Source of the DNA: Pyxicephalus adspersus
Lineage: Eukaryota; Chordata; Amphibia; Anura; Pyxicephalidae
Direction of reading: 5' to 3'
NCBI RefSeq assembly: GCF_032062135.1
Contig: NC_092864.1
Location: 24,324,240 to 24,388,239, forward strand
DNA length: 64,000 bases
Shown: positions 1 to 14,881 of the stretch, piece by piece
Layout of the letters: every line of letters starts with the position of its first letter
How positions within the stretch are numbered: position 1 is the stretch's first letter
Position numbers and translations under genes: made by a program
The notes under the pieces: generated by a model
Told to the model about the DNA's origin: nothing
The model's database searches: none
What the model saw: only the letters and a program-made list of their open reading frames with translations

Positions 1-213
1 AGTTTGAAGGCTCCAGTTACCCTCTGGATGTAAGCACTGATAGCACAACCTCGTGTGGCCTTTTATTTTAGCAATAGGATCCACTTTAGCTGCAACTCAC
101 TGTTTTTCATGGGTAAAAAAAAAACATTTGAGCAAATAAGTGCATTGTAGGATAGGTAACCTCCTTAGAGATTGTCTCCAAAAAGGTGGGCACTTAAGTG
201 GAATGGGTTTTGG
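1..213 (-). other. nptx2: nptx2 3' UTR (proximal part, continues past the window edge or ends near 60)
   Basis: Non-coding sequence follows the nptx2 stop on the minus strand. A canonical poly(A) signal AATAAA on the minus strand lies at 67-62, with a GT-rich stretch (GGTTGTG) below it. That would give a 3' UTR of about 170 nt. The mammalian 3' UTR is longer, so this could be a minor site and the true end may lie outside the window. Confidence 0.5.
62..67 (-). terminator. Candidate polyadenylation signal AATAAA
   Basis: Minus-strand AATAAA lies about 147 nt downstream of the nptx2 stop codon, followed by a T/G-rich element at about 35-45. Such hexamers occur often by chance in AT-rich DNA, so use at this site is only possible. 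Confidence 0.25.
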
Positions 214-441
214 CTATAAATCTATCAAACGTTCTTCGCATGGTTCCAAGGGTAGTTTTGTTGCCCCTCCAAAAACATCAACATTGTTATCGGCCCAGGG
301 GATGATATTGCCAGGCATGTTGGTTGAACAGTTGGCTATGTTCACTATGTCTTCAGATTTTAGGACACGGTCCCAGATATTGAACTGGCTCAACTCTCCA
401 ACAAAGGCTTGTGTGGCATCAAATCTTCCTCCAACGGTATC
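214..441 (-). CDS. nptx2: nptx2 exon 5 coding part (residues 361-435 and stop)
   Basis: The acceptor is TGAAG|GATACC at 442/441 and the stop codon TAG is at 216-214. The peptide begins DTVGGRFDATQAFVGELSQF. Asp361 and Gln371 sit at the spacing of calcium ligands in the pentraxin fold. An N-C-S sequon is at 397, with cysteines at 398 and 428. The protein ends CEERLIDL, a close match to the mammalian NPTX2 terminus. Confidence 0.96.
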   Translation of the reverse strand, partial: DTVGGRFDATQAFVGELSQFNIWDRVLKSEDIVNIANCSTNMPGNIIPWADNNVDVFGGATKLPLEPCEERLIDL

Positions 442-3400
442 CTTCAGAAGAAAAATGTAAAAAATGTTATTAAATAAAAATTCAAAATATAATTGTGCAA
501 TGGAAATCTACCATTTGTACAATGTTTAGGATTAAGTTGCCTTTACTACTACAGCCAGGTTGTAATGTTAAAACTGAATGTATCCAGTCAGTGGTGGACT
601 GCAACAAGTAGATTATTAGTGCGACTTTACACATGACCCCCTTCTCATTGTAAAATCTCCTCAATTAAACACAGTGTTTCAACAACTTCGAAAACTGCTA
701 TCTTGAGCCTAAAGAACTAAGCAGTTTCAATGTTTTTGTTCTTACCTGATCACCATATAAATAATGTTCTGAGATGTTTGATTAAATATTTATACAGAAT
801 GCTTAACAAATGCAATTCCTGTTGACAATTTTGAGAAAGTAGACAAAAACAAAGGAATAAACCATGATTAAAAATAAATCCCACTGCTATCTGAAATGAA
901 AAGCATAAAAAAGTGTATTTTCCTAAATACCAAACAAGTCATATGGCCATGGTTGAAATAAGCAGCCTGAACACCCCCTAGCAGGATCAGGTCTCTTGGG
1001 CGAGAGCCATGTTTGCATATTAAAATGAAATGTTCATAGTCTAGTAGTAAATGTTCTGATTACTGTTGATCTGTTTTATACTTGGGATATGTATCAAACA
1101 TTCCTAGTATGGGGAATCTATACAATACCCCATAGTACTTTAGACCTTATGGGGGGCACGTTTGCTGCTATTGATGTTGTCCTTCTCTTTGAATCACATA
1201 CTCTCTAAATCTATAAAGTAATGATGTAAAGAGTTTATTTATTGGCAGATCCAGTTCAATGTAATTATATTTTAGGATTAATAAAAAATTGATTGAAAAT
1301 TAGACACCACATTGAAAGCAGTTTGACTGTGTTTTTTTACATTTGCTTTTTTACAATTTGAGTCATGAGGATAGTTAAATTTACACTTTGTACCCACCTG
1401 TTCCTGTCCAAGAATAAGAATTCCATTTGGTTTAATTGGATGCCATGGGGCTAAGTTTTCCCCTGAGCCAAGCTTGACTCCATCCAGATATGCTTCCCAC
1501 ATTCCATCTCTGGTTGTCCATGTGATGCAAATATGATGCCATTTTCCATCCCCAATAGAGAATGGTAGCTGAGCCACCTGCGCAAAAATAAGGAAAGAAA
1601 AATGATTGAAGTCTCCACACGGATGGCTTTTTTTACCAGTCATAGCAGGCTAATTTCCTCTACTTACCCCTGGGACAAGTAGTTTAAGTATGAAAATTGG
1701 TGTAAAGGGAATTACGATATTAAGCACGGCAACCAATGGGATGCTCGCATTGAGTTTCTAGCACAGGGCAGGTTAAATATAAAGTGGGTACCATAATTCT
1801 ATTTTACTTACTGTTATTATAATCATTCAAGCAAAAACCTTCTCAAATTTAAAAACCTATAACCACTAAAAATGTATTGTTGTCAGATCAAAATACTTCT
1901 ACTTCATTCTACTACATCCTCATTAATACTGTATTTCTTCAGTGCATTACTGAATACTTTTAAAAAGTACCTATTATCACCCAGAGTACCCATTTTCACC
2001 CACTTATTCTGCCCACGTTTTTATCTTTATTCAAGTATAAAACATTATAAAATGTTAATTATTATAATTAGATTATGTTATAAAATAATATAATATTAAA
2101 GTTTTTATCTTTATTCAAGTATAAATCATTGCATAGGAATAATTTGTAATGCCTTAATCAGCCAGCAGGTAGAGCTCTAGTCTCCTTTTTGACATGTGTA
2201 GCAGTAATACTCTTAGCTGTGCTGGAAAAAGTCTGCGTACTTATCAAAGACTGAACCAAATTTTCCCCCATTTCTTATATTTATGGTTGAGGTTCATAAT
2301 TTTTTAAACTTGATTTCCCTATCAAAAAACGGATGTCACCATGGAAAACAAGGAGAAGAACTCCCAGTTGGTGTCCTATTTGCCCATTTTTCAAATAAGT
2401 GCCTGGTTTTAAGTGATGCATGATGATTTATGTATACCCTCCCACACCTCAAAGAAAATGACATAGCTATTACATTACATTACACATGGAAAATAACATT
2501 ACACAACGACAGACATAACCAAATGGCCCTTTTTTAAAGGCATTGGAATTGTGCGTTTGGCAAAAAGTCTGGAGATGTTATTTATAAATCAAATAGAGGC
2601 TTCATCAAGCTGTGAAGCTGTGTGCTTTTTTTTTTAATGCATACTATACTAGCATTGGGTGGATGGAACCCCCTATGGTTTTCACTACATTAACTGACCC
2701 ATGTTATCCCACCAGCACACATTCAGGCAGCTGTTTGTCAATCATACATGGCAGAGCTGTTATTTCAAACATCCCTTTACTTGTATCATTGCTACATTCA
2801 ATACATACATTGCCTGGCCAAATAAAAAGCCTGTGGGGCAGTCTTATGATCTCGAGTTGTCTTGGTTGATAAGGTCTAGGTTTAACAATGTCCAAAAAGT
2901 GATGTCAGCTGGCTACCTGAAAATATTGAATGACCAGGTTTTCCATCAATATATATTTTTTTCTTCCTTGATGGCATGGGCATGTTCCAAGACTCAAATT
3001 GCAAGAGTGATTTAACGAGCATGGATTTGCCACCACAATCCAGACCTTATAGCCACTGAGAATTTTTGGCATGTGCTGGAAAAGACTTTACACTATGGTT
3101 CAACTCTCCCACAATCATTGAAGGATCTTTCCGAAAAAAAAGTCTGCAACTCTGGGGTGACAAAATTGTTGTGACATTGCATAAGCCTATAGAAGCAATA
3201 CCACGAAGAATGTGTGTTGTAATCAAAGCTAAAGGTAGTTCAACTAAAAATTAGAGTGTGTAACTTTTTTGGTTGTTGTATAGGACAGTGCATATTGAAT
3301 AGAAGTACCATTCACATGTACATGCAGCTCAATGGCACAGTAGGTTTTATTGTTCCTAATTGCACAGATATTCATCCTTGTACATATATATATATATCAG

Positions 3401-6400
3401 TACAGTATGCCACTAAGGGAGCTACAGTCCTAGTGGCATACTGCATTGTGGTGAAAATACTCTCAATTCCATAAACTAAAAAGAAAATAATTTGTCAATC
3501 CTTTTACATCACTGTTTATCTCATCCTTTATTTTTTCATTTTATAAATCACTGGTATTTGGATTTTTTAAAAAAATCAATTACATCATTGACCTACATGA
3601 GAAAAGAGTTATTGGTTTCTGCAAAGAATACTGATGTATTTGCAGCAGCTTAAGAATAGAGATGTAGAATTCTGCATATACCAAATTAGGAAATATTTTG
3701 CTGTCCTAAAGACTTTCACCTATGATATCTGCTTAATACCATTGTATCAAATCAAGAGATTTGTTACTTTTCAACATGTATTTACAAAGGGGTAGGGCAA
3801 TGGAGGAACATAATTGGTTGGGATAGAGAGTGGTGCAAAGGTAAATATAGGTGATTAAACTTTAAACAGACTCTGTCTTTTCCCCTAATGGTGGTCAAGT
3901 TCCCTTTTGTACCTAAAAGTTGTCTAGGGGTGATGCAATGGCACAGAGCCTGTTAAATTACTCTTCATGGTGCACCAGAAGTAGTGATGTAGTTTGACAC
4001 AGCCTGGTTCCAAAGCTCCAAAGCTTTCTTAACTAATTCAAATTCCTTTTACCAACTGCTATTGCTGACATGCCGATTTCTTACCAAAAGCTCCAACCTT
4101 GGAGTATTTTTTTGACGTCTATATTTCAAAATATATTTTCAAAATTCTCTACCAGGGCTCGGTAGAGCACTTCCGTACTGGGCCCAATCAAAACTTTCTA
4201 AAGGTGACCCTGTTCGCTCCCTCGCCTACCAGGGTAAGTGTCTTCTAATGCTATTTTCAATCACCTTTAACAAGGGTAAGTGTACACATGTAGGTATTCC
4301 TGCTCTCTGATTAGCCATTAAAGCATCAATGTCGACTGTATAGCTCATGGCACTACTGGGGAAAAATTTAGCTCAACGGTTCACTTTGTTGGTGGCAATG
4401 GAGAGGGCATTTAAATATGGATAGAGTAGACCTATGGACTACTACCCCTGTCTTTGTTACTGTTGACAAAAGTAAATCATGTGCTTCACATTACAAATTC
4501 TTTGCCGAGTAAAGCATTCACAATTTTACTGTTTAGATTTTTTTCACCAGTACATTTAAGGAAGGGCAGAAATGTATAACATACCATCATGACCATTAAA
4601 GCCCAACTTCCTCCACTGGTCCAACCAATAATTTTGCATTAGAAAGAAAAGATTTCAGTCTCCCTGCTTCTTTACAGAATTCTATTGCTCTACCTCTTTA
4701 TTGAGCTGTGAATTTCTAAAGCCCCGAAACGGTTTACAAGTGCTGCCAGCTGTGGGAATACATTTGAAAAGCTTGAATTTACAGCAGCCTGTGGGATCTG
4801 TATGCATTTCTGGCATGCTGTGAAAATACAGACCATCTGAATGGTAGCGCAGGTCTCCTAGCAACATTACTACTACACGCCATGGGACTATATGTTTACG
4901 GGTTTAATAAATGATTGACAAAACACTATATAGCGCCATATTGAAAACACCATTCTTACATGATATTTCTTTAAATACAGTAGAACATGCAATAGTAACC
5001 AATTTTTGCAGTAGTTAAAACCATTTGCTTCCTCAGCAAAGTATACTAATTCTTCTAGGTCCACTGTTGTATTTTGATAACTGTACAGTATTTGGTGAAT
5101 ACAACATGTAATCATTGTTTTTAGTATAATACTTTTTTTTATTTACATAAATGTATTTACAGGTAGTCCCCGGGTTAAGGACATCTGACATACGAACGTC
5201 TCCTAGATACGAACAAGCTTCTCTGCTCGCTGTGTGCAGAACGGAGGCTTGAAGGGGGGAGGGGAGCAGTTTGCATGACTTGCAGAAGACATCTTTTGCT
5301 AAACACAGCTTAGGTTGTAGGTGATCTTAGGGGGTTGAGCTCTTTCTGCAGCCTCTTGTAACTCTTTAATGACCAAAACAAACTCTGCAGTTGTTTCTTT
5401 TTGCATATCAAAGTGAATGAATGTCTGGGCTCCATAAAGACTTTTTTTTTTGCTTTGTTTGCGATTAACTCACAGAGAGGATTTTATGCAGTAAGTGACT
5501 AATAATTTTTTGAGACAAATGTCTGTCCTAATTGCATTTATTAAAATAATGTAGCTGTTCCGACTTACATACAAATTCAACTTAAGAACAGACCTGCAGT
5601 CCCTATCTTGTATGCAGCCCGGGGACTACCTGTATATATTTTGCTACAAACAAGCTACCCAGCTGAAAAATAATGGTAACAGCCTATGGTTGAAATGATC
5701 TATAACATCGCTATAGTAGAAGCTTGGAGAGAAAGAAGCGCTGCTGAGAAGACACAGATTAGCGTTCCTACTAACCAGCAGAGCTGTGCAGGAAAGCACC
5801 CTGTTCTTCTCCCAGCTGATAGTGACTTAACAAACCATAGTTGGTGACCTGAGGTTTTTTTTCCTTGAACATTCTTAGGAATCAAAAATACCTGCTGCAA
5901 CACTAAATTGTGACATTCAATCCATTTTTCCCCTTATGAACCTATCCCTGCAGAGTTGCTATGGGTAGATCTGCACCCTAGCCAGTTACACAGAATAAAA
6001 GCAATATAAAATGTCCAGGAAACAATACCTAAATAGCTGTGGTCACAAGACTACCCTTTATTGTAATGAACCACCTCTATAGTAATGTAAAAACGAATAC
6101 AATCCATATGCAACCGATATCCGCTTGATATTTGTATAATACAATACAATAAAAGTTCATAAGCCAAATCAGACATTAGATATCTTTATGTTTAATATTA
6201 GTAGAGAATTGTTAACTATTGGTAATAAACAATTGGTTATTCGTTGCACAATTGAATTGGTTAATAATGGTTTTCGAAGGAGAGAGAAAAGCAAAATGTC
6301 CCTCTGTCTAATGAAACTTTAAATGTCCTTATCTGACTACAGAACAGGCGAGAAGGTGGAGCAATTACTTATCATTTTGCTTCTGTGACTTCTTAGGTTG

Positions 6401-9400
6401 AGCTACTGAGGTCTGCAGAAAAAGCTTTTAGTGATACCCTAAAGAATGGCTTTAAAAAAAGCATATATTATTTCATATTTACCTTACCTAAACAAATGAC
6501 TTTGTGCTCAGATTATGATAAAAAAAACTACAGGAAATTGCATATTGTGCCCTTGGTAGCAACATACTTTGTAGAAGAGTAATTGATGACATTTTTCATA
6601 TCAGTAAATTCATGCCAAATGTTATGGATTCTTTCCATCTGTCTAAATGAATCATCACATTTTAATTGGTATTTCTGAATTTATTATCCTGGTTTGGGGA
6701 ATATAAGCCCGCAAAGAGGTGTTTGATGTGGACATAGCTTTGCAGATCTGTCGAAAATCATTCTGTAGCAAACTGTGGTATCTAGAAGGTCTCTCTGTTG
6801 TAGCTGAGGCTGTTCTAAGAAAGGGACAAGAGGAGATTTCACCCTGGACGCAGAAAAAAAAAGCCCAGATATAATCACGTAAGTATTATAGTGGATAGCT
6901 GATGTTTCAAACAGCTTGTATCCAAGGCCCCCCACTTTCTACAAACAGAAGAGCTGTTTTACTTAAGACATTATTCCCTTTCATGTGATATAAAAAGTAT
7001 ATGTCGACTCCAAACCAAAATTTTATTTACATTCTTCTGACTTTCCTGTTAACTAAGTATTTTTCTATCAAGATCTTCATACACATATTTTTACTATTGT
7101 ACAGTTGACAATCGATAATCCGTTTCATTCAGTTTCACGGCATGAATTTCGGATCGCATTTTTAATACAGGGGCTGTAGTCCACAGTTTGGCCACTAATG
7201 TTTTGATGGCGCTGTTCTCTAGAAACAGCTGTTAGATCTTGCTTGCTACACTAAATACACGTTGAGACGTTCCTGCTGCCTGCTCCCTGGAACTGTGCCA
7301 GATGTCCGAGGGTGCTGCGAGAGGAAGGCTGGCCTGTGTGTGGAGGTATACAAGTATAAGTATAACTTTCAAAAATCCGGAATTTTCGAAAAGCCGGCAC
7401 TCCTCGGGTCTGGAGGTTGCCGGATTTTTGAATGTGAACTGTATGTTACTCCAGTGGGGGATATTTATACCTGTGTTTCCTTGTGTGCTCTTTAACAATA
7501 TCAGAAACACCTGATGATCCTGGTTATACTTTACTTCTACCCCTTTCTTTCAGTCCTTTATAACAGCCAAAAACACTCACATATTCTATGGACACTGGAA
7601 GCAAAGGCAAGAATAGGTACCTGGGCCTCATATCTGGCATGTGGGCTCCTACCCCTACCCTCTTCCTTGTTTCACCTGTTTTCCCTTCTATTCTTCTTTT
7701 TTTTTCTACTATTCTTTTTTTTCTTCCCAAACCATTCTCTTGATTGATTACCACACTACAATATAAACCTAACCCTCTCCAAAGGGTCCACCAACCTTTA
7801 CTAATTTACATGACACCATTATTTCACTTACTTACAAAAAATCAGTAGAATCTAACAATGGACCACAAATTGCATTATGTATATCTTGTTTCATTTCTCA
7901 TTTCAGTATTGACTGTAAGGATAAAAAATTGCTTTTGCCACTTATTTTAACTAGTGTAATCTGTACTCTTTGGGTTTGTAAAACCCAAACATAAACTAAC
8001 TCTTTAAATGTAGTGAAGAGAATAATGCCACTACAACAAGCCTTTACCATCAAAGTTTGCTACACTGCTGGGCCATACCATCAGTAATGCACCAATGTCT
8101 CCTGGAGGGGGCTTTAATGCCTCGGGGTCCAGTGGTCCTAACTACAACCTTCCCGCTTTTGCAGTAAACCAGGGGATAGATCATTAAGTCAAAGTCGTGC
8201 TCCTGCCAATTCTTTACAAGTAAGGAAGCACTTGTAGGCAGTTGGTGTCTGATGGGGCAATAGCAGAAAAGGGAATGCAAGTTGGACAGTGGCTATATGC
8301 CAATTCCAAACCCTAAGAGATGGAGGTGTGAAAGTGCTCTTGAAGATAAATCTATTGAATTTTTTTACAAACAATGCATCTCAGTCTCTAGTAACTGATG
8401 GGGTTATGGAAGTACCTTCCATGCAAATTGGGCAGCTTCAATGTCAATTGCAATCCTTATAAATGTTGATTAAAGGGATGGGGATCCAAAGCTGCTCTTG
8501 AAGATGAATCCATTGTATTTTATTCAAAGGATACATCAAAGTTTTTGGTGCTTGATGAAGCTATGGCTATATCAATGTCATCTGAAGAGCTGGGGGTCCA
8601 TATGTGCTCACAAAGATGCATTATTTGTACTTTATACTCTCTGAAGAATCAAATCACTGCTTTAGAACTTGCCAGATCCCTAATTGTCTGTAGAGTCAGA
8701 CTTTCACTTGTCCAGATCCTAAGTCCAAGTGAAGTGTGTGAGAGTGTGGAGTTTACATATATACCTATATATCAATGGGGCAAATGGCATTTGACATAAG
8801 CAAGTTTGATTAATACAGGAGACAGGCCATAACTTTGAATTATGGCCAATGCTACACCTCACATATAGTTGACCAAAAACGAAAGAAGGTCCACCTAAAG
8901 TTTTTGGCCCAGCTTGTAAAATCCCTGAATTGCTGACCAGTTCTTGCCAAAAGACACCCCAGTCCATTGTTAGGGTGTCTTCTCCTAAAATTTGCTCTGC
9001 GTTCCACAGGATTCCTTCCAGAAACATAGTGATAACATGCTTGCTTAGGGCGGAAGGCGGGTCAGGAAAGTATGAATCTAACTTTTCTCATTTTAGGTGC
9101 CTTATTCATCTACTCATACAAGGTTGGGCCATCTCAAATACACAGTGGGCCAAAATGAAAAATTTGGACAAAGTTGCGGCCCAACCTTGATATTTATTGA
9201 ACAAAAATTTATTGAGGAAGGTCACTAATGAATGTCAACAGAGGAGAGAGAGAGAGGAAGAGGGAGCGCTTGTGGGGGATCCTGGGATTTGTAGTATTAG
9301 CGGTGCTTGCACTGTCTACCGGCAGTCCAGCTCTAGTAGACATTTGGTATTTTCTCACGGGCCAAATATAATTACAGTGTGGGCCAGATGTGGCCCACGG

Positions 9401-11003
9401 GCCTGAGTTTGACACCCCTGTACTAATAGTAAGTGATTGGGGGGGTCCTAATGAGTGTATATTAAGTGAAAGAAATTTAGAAAATTATAGACTGGCCACC
9501 AGACAGAACTCTGCATTTGAGCCCAATTTAGCCATTCTGAATAACATCTAATAAAATATCATACACATAGTAAATACATTGAGTTCAGATAGACTGTAAG
9601 AGGAACAGTGAAGAACAGCACAACTGTATATAAAGAGACAGACAAAGGCAAATATGGCCAGCTCCTTGTCCATATATAATCACAAACAATACATAGAATC
9701 CTACTTTGAAACCCCTTATGTCACCAAAGGTCATTGGTGTTGAAATATCTAGACTAATTTAAACATTTTCAGCTTTGATCAATAAACTAAAAATAATGAA
9801 ATGTTTCAGATTGACAGTGAGGCCTAAAAACTAAGAAAGTGCACATGCGTGCTTTCTTTGTCCAATGCTGAAATGTTGTTGAAAATTCCCATGACATGCA
9901 GAATTGTGGGATAAATGTGCTCATATGGTGGTTTGTAATTATTCTTTATATCAAGCCTTATACAATACTATGCATTCCATTTATTAGCATTATTAATAAT
10001 AAAACATTATCAATATCTTATTATCTTTATTAAAATATGATCTAATGTTTTTTTAATTCTTCAAGCTAATGTAATGTATTGTTTAACAATCTATCAATGT
10101 TAATTATTTTAGAAATGTGCCTACCTTGTCATTAATTAAGAGTTCGATTGGGTGATTCCCCCATTCAATCAGCACGATCTCATTAGCCTGGCCCTGCACA
10201 GCGTAGGAGAATGGGGTTCCAATTCCAGGCGAGGCGCTGGACTTCAGCCACATACAGATTGTGAAAGCAAACAGCTCAGGCAGAGTCTTTTTAATCTTGC
10301 CATACAAATAATTGGTACGAAGTGGGAGGGAAACCTTAAAGTCATCTGGTGATTTGAATGCACTGCTCCCTGTTAGAGTACAAAGAAAGAAAAGGAAAAA
10401 TGTTACATCACGGGTCTAACACTTGAGCATTAATAATGAAAAAATGAAAAAAACAGCATGTACTCTTTTTTAAAGAATCAGAATGTTAGATGTTATATTA
10501 ACCTGCAGCCTTACAGAGCTGAAATGTTAAAAAATAGAGACTAGAACATTGCAAATTATCTTTTACCTACTTCCCATGCAATCATGCTGATCGACAAAAC
10601 AACATACAGAAAATGTAATAATGTTGGTAATTCATTGGGAGCCGGGTTGAATTTTAAAGGAAATACTCGTCTGAATTTGGTTTTGCATTTTTCAGGCATT
10701 TATTCACTGTTTGCTAGAGACATGCCTACTAAATATTTCAAATAGCTATAAAATGTACACCAAAAATAGTCAGCCATCCTTTGTGTATCTGTTAGCCATT
10801 TATTTTTAATTTGGGCAATTAGAATCTTTCTGCACAGTCTAAGTCACTTTAAAAAGGAAAACACAATCTGTTCTACTTTCCACTTACATAATGGGCTGTA
10901 ATGGCAGATCAAAAGCTCTTTGCACCTGGTAATATATTAATGCTTTTCATCTTCTTCCTACTATAAAAATATGATCTGTGAATGATGGGAATCTGCCTGG
11001 AAC

Positions 11004-11051
<48 letters not shown>

Positions 11052-14000
11052 GCAGAATGGCACACTACCATTATGTACAAAGTTTTATTGAACTTTCTAG
11101 GGCATAGGAACCCTTGGGGGAAGCAGCACAACCTTGAACACCTTCAATGGAAATAACTTGACATGTGTTCTATGCAGTAGTCCCCATTGAGCATCAATGT
11201 ATTTTAATGTGGTACTGCAATGCTCCATGTCACCAGCAGGTGGTGGTAGAAGCAAGATCTCCTATTGCAGATCTCTGAACAGAGAAAAATCCTAAGCAGA
11301 GATCAATGCAGCAATATTTCTTTGTCAGCCCCTTTAAGCCAAAGCTAAACAGAAATATTAGGATATATTCCAGTCAAATGAAAAACTTGCATATTTGTTT
11401 TTAATTATGATTTCAGCTGCATTGCAATGCTTTTGCTGTATTGCATCTTTGCTGCATGCACTTTGCCAATCACTGGGAAGTGGCTACAGTCCTATAAAAG
11501 CCTTGCTTATGGAGTTGATAAGTATGAAGATAGGTAAAGCCTATCCTTGGTCTTTTTTATCTTATATTTAACTCATCTTTCTTGATAAAGTAGTGAATCT
11601 GACATTCACCAAATATCCTCTGGTAGAGAATTAATTACTGCCATCGAAAACACGCAGATCTGCAAGATTCCCCAGCATAGAATATTTAGTGAATGTCAAA
11701 TACATTATTATTATTATTATTATTAAACAGGATTTATATAGCGCCAACATATTACGCAGCGCTGTACATTAAATACATTGCCGTATAAATAGACCCCTAG
11801 GACTTGTTTTTATAATGTTTGAATATGATATCTCCTTTTTTTATTGATTTGTATTTCTACATCTGACCACAATATTGGATTGTTAAATTAATAAATACAT
11901 GCTTACATACAACAAAAGCATTACATTCTTGCACTGCTACTTATTACAGTCTATAAAATGAGGCTTTCTGTGCCATGTAGCAATGTACGATATGGGGAAT
12001 CCATGCTATGGGGACATCTATGCTATGGGGCTTTACATGCAATGGGACCAGCCATATGGAGCCATCCATGCTATATGGGCAATATTTGCTATGGGGCCAT
12101 CTATGTTATACAGCTATCTATGCTATGGGGCCATCTATATTACAGAGCTATCTATGCTATGGGGCCATCTAAATTATAGGTCTATCAATGGTATGGGGCC
12201 ATCTATATTATAGGTCTATCAATGCTATGGGGCCATCTATATTAAACAGCTATCTATGCTATGGGGATATGTATGTTATAGAGCTATCTATGCTATGGGG
12301 ATATGTATGTTATAGGGCTATCTATTTTACGAGGCCATCTATATTATAGAGCTATCTATGCTATGGGGCTATGCTATGGGGATATGTATGGTATAGAGCT
12401 ATCTATGCTATGGGGATATGTATGGTATAGAGCTATTTATGCTATTAGGGCATCTATTTTGAGGGGCTATATTTGTTACTGGACTATCCATGCTATCGGG
12501 CTATCTGTGCAATGTTTTTTTTAACATCTACTGGGCTTCTTGGTATTTTATTTAGAACATACAGTAATGCTGATGATAAATAATAGTTATCACAAACAGA
12601 GTACAGACTCTCAAAGCTTATAATTTTGTAATAAACCCATTGGCCCTGATTTATTAAAGCTCTTCAAGGCTGGAGACGAAACATTTTCATCAGTGAAGCT
12701 GGTTGATTCATAAAATTTAGAATGGATTTCTTAAACATCATTTGTTATTTGTTAGCAAATGTTTTCAATCTTGGACTAGATCCACTCCAGGTTTGCTGCA
12801 TCACCCAGCTTCACTGATGAAAGTGTATTTAGTCTAGCCTTGAAGAGCTTGATAAATAATCAGTACAAATGAAGGTTCCGAGACTGACCAGCTTAGTGCT
12901 GTTCTGTATTTCTTTGCACTCAGCATGTACCATTGAGGTGTGTTTGAGCTGCAGGCAAAGCAGGTCACATGTAGCTTTTATTTGTCCCGCACTGTATTTG
13001 CCAATGCATTTTCAAATAAATAGTAAATGCAGCATTTGAATAGACTCCATCAACATAAACCATTGGAGTATTATGTTGCAAATACAATATCATACTTTAT
13101 AGTTACTGAAGCATATCTGTCATAATAAAATATTGTGATGGGTTTTTACTGACTGTCAGCTAAAAAGGGCTAAAATGCTGTTATGCCAATCCAGCCTTCA
13201 AACAAGTGTGCAGAACAGGATCACCTTCTATGATAACTAGCTGCGTATTTCCTGCAGGTAAGTGGTCCAGAAAGTATAAAAATGACCAGACAACTAGCAC
13301 TTTAGGAAGCAGGACAGCAATGGTCGTATAATTTGAATAGTTTAATTGATAGTATAATTTGAAAGTTTTTTGTAAAAAAAGATAACAGTTTGATCCAAAA
13401 CCAAAAGAAACATGGAGCTATGGGCCCCATAGCAATGGATCTGAAGTAGCATTGGCATATATCTTACAAGCTACAATAAAAGCTCAGCATTGCTCCTTTA
13501 TGTATATTTATTAAAGTGGACCTGTCACTGAGACATTATGGAAGCTGTCATTGCTGATATAGTTCTTAATGATACAGCTTGCCCGGTCGTTGTTCTCATC
13601 TTCTTCCTTTAACATGTTCTAAATCACTGACCCAGCACTGGTGTTCATCTAATTGTCACTGTTATCTACATGCTTGGGAAATTAGGAATGAGTTTGGAAA
13701 TGGCAGTTTTCATCATTTCTCTGTGGTTGGCTCACTTTAAGAAGATAAAGAACATGGCCAAATGGGAAAACAACAATGCAGCTGAACAGATTTCAGCTCA
13801 CTTTAGTCTGATGAGTGATGATAACATTTGTGGCTTGCCATGGCTTCCTGCACTTTGCACACCATCTGTGCTCTTTGTATCATTATTGTGATTTGTATGA
13901 TGTTACATACAGGTGACCATAGCAATATTGATTATCCATCGATCATATTACCTTTCTCCAGCTCATGGACTCTTTCTAGGAGTGCTGAGAGGGCAGATTC

Positions 14001-14814
14001 TGTTTTATGCCTATGTGCTGCGCTCTCATTATGAAGAATGGATTTCTCATCTTCTAGTTCAGCCACTTTGTTTAAAAGCTGGTGCTCCAGGTCTCCCAGC
14101 CTCCTCTGGAGCATCTCTCGAAGATCATTAGGCAGAGCTGAATAGGACACGTTGGATCTCAGTTGATGCTTCAACAAGGAAAGACAAGAAATGACAAATC
14201 AATGAAGTATCTGGTGAGGAAGTCAGGTATCCAAATCCACAATCTGCCTTGTGCTGCATTTTTGGTATACTCATAAGTTACAGAATAAATTAAACATTTG
14301 TGGCACAAACCCTGTGCAGGCATAGGAAATCACCTGTAATACATTCTCCCTATTTGTCTGCTCATTGCCCTCCCTTTGGTGATCAGGTTTATGCCAATGC
14401 TGCAATATAGTTCTGAATGATTTATAAGGAATATTTATGAACAAAATGTGTACTAGCCACAGGTCTGTGCCCATATTGGCTCACATTCCTCCTCGTGCGA
14501 TTATGCCAAGGATTATGATGTACTTACAATTTTAGAAGGCATTTGAAATAACTATGCCACTCACAGGGAATAAACGTATGCCCAAGAGAGTTACATGGCT
14601 TATGAAAATAATGAGTACACAACACAGCAAGACATTATCCTGGGCTGCCCTATTTATGCAACCGGATCCAAGTGTTTGATGGAGACCCGGCTGTATGAAA
14701 CCTATCCTGACACCACAATGTGGTGGAAATACAGAGCGAGATGCCGGTTTGTGTATATATATATATAGAGAGAGAGATAATTAGAGAGAGAGGATTAGGA
14801 GAGGCACAGAAAAT

Positions 14815-14881
<67 letters not shown>

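Larger units (their letters stand above)
1578..10124 (-). other. nptx2: nptx2 intron 3 (8547 bp)
   Basis: This is the largest intron, from GTAGGCAC to GCGCAG on the minus strand. It holds a Tc1-like transposase remnant (about 2615-3325), a short hairpin (3403-3443), two Tigger-like MITEs (5160-5632 and 7102-7441) and a hAT MITE (9119-9420). The stretches 3450-5150, 5640-7100 and 7450-9110 are AT-rich with only a pyrimidine-rich run at about 7675-7745, and nothing further is recognised. Confidence 0.9.
10370..13951 (-). other. nptx2: nptx2 intron 2 (3582 bp)
   Basis: The intron runs from GTAATATG to TCTAACAG on the minus strand. It contains an (AT)n run at about 11010-11045, a reverse LINE/SINE tail at 11702-11787, the 34-bp minisatellite at 11990-12505 and a palindromic MITE at 12643-12863. 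The rest is AT-rich sequence without recognised features. Confidence 0.9.

Noticed and set aside
140..460. Plus-strand frame of 106 codons at the left edge
   Set aside because: Antisense shadow of nptx2 exon 5 and its 3' UTR.
11958..12524. Several overlapping plus-strand frames of about 75 codons with YGAIYAMG-type repeats
   Set aside because: Translation of the 34-bp minisatellite in an intron; no coding evidence.
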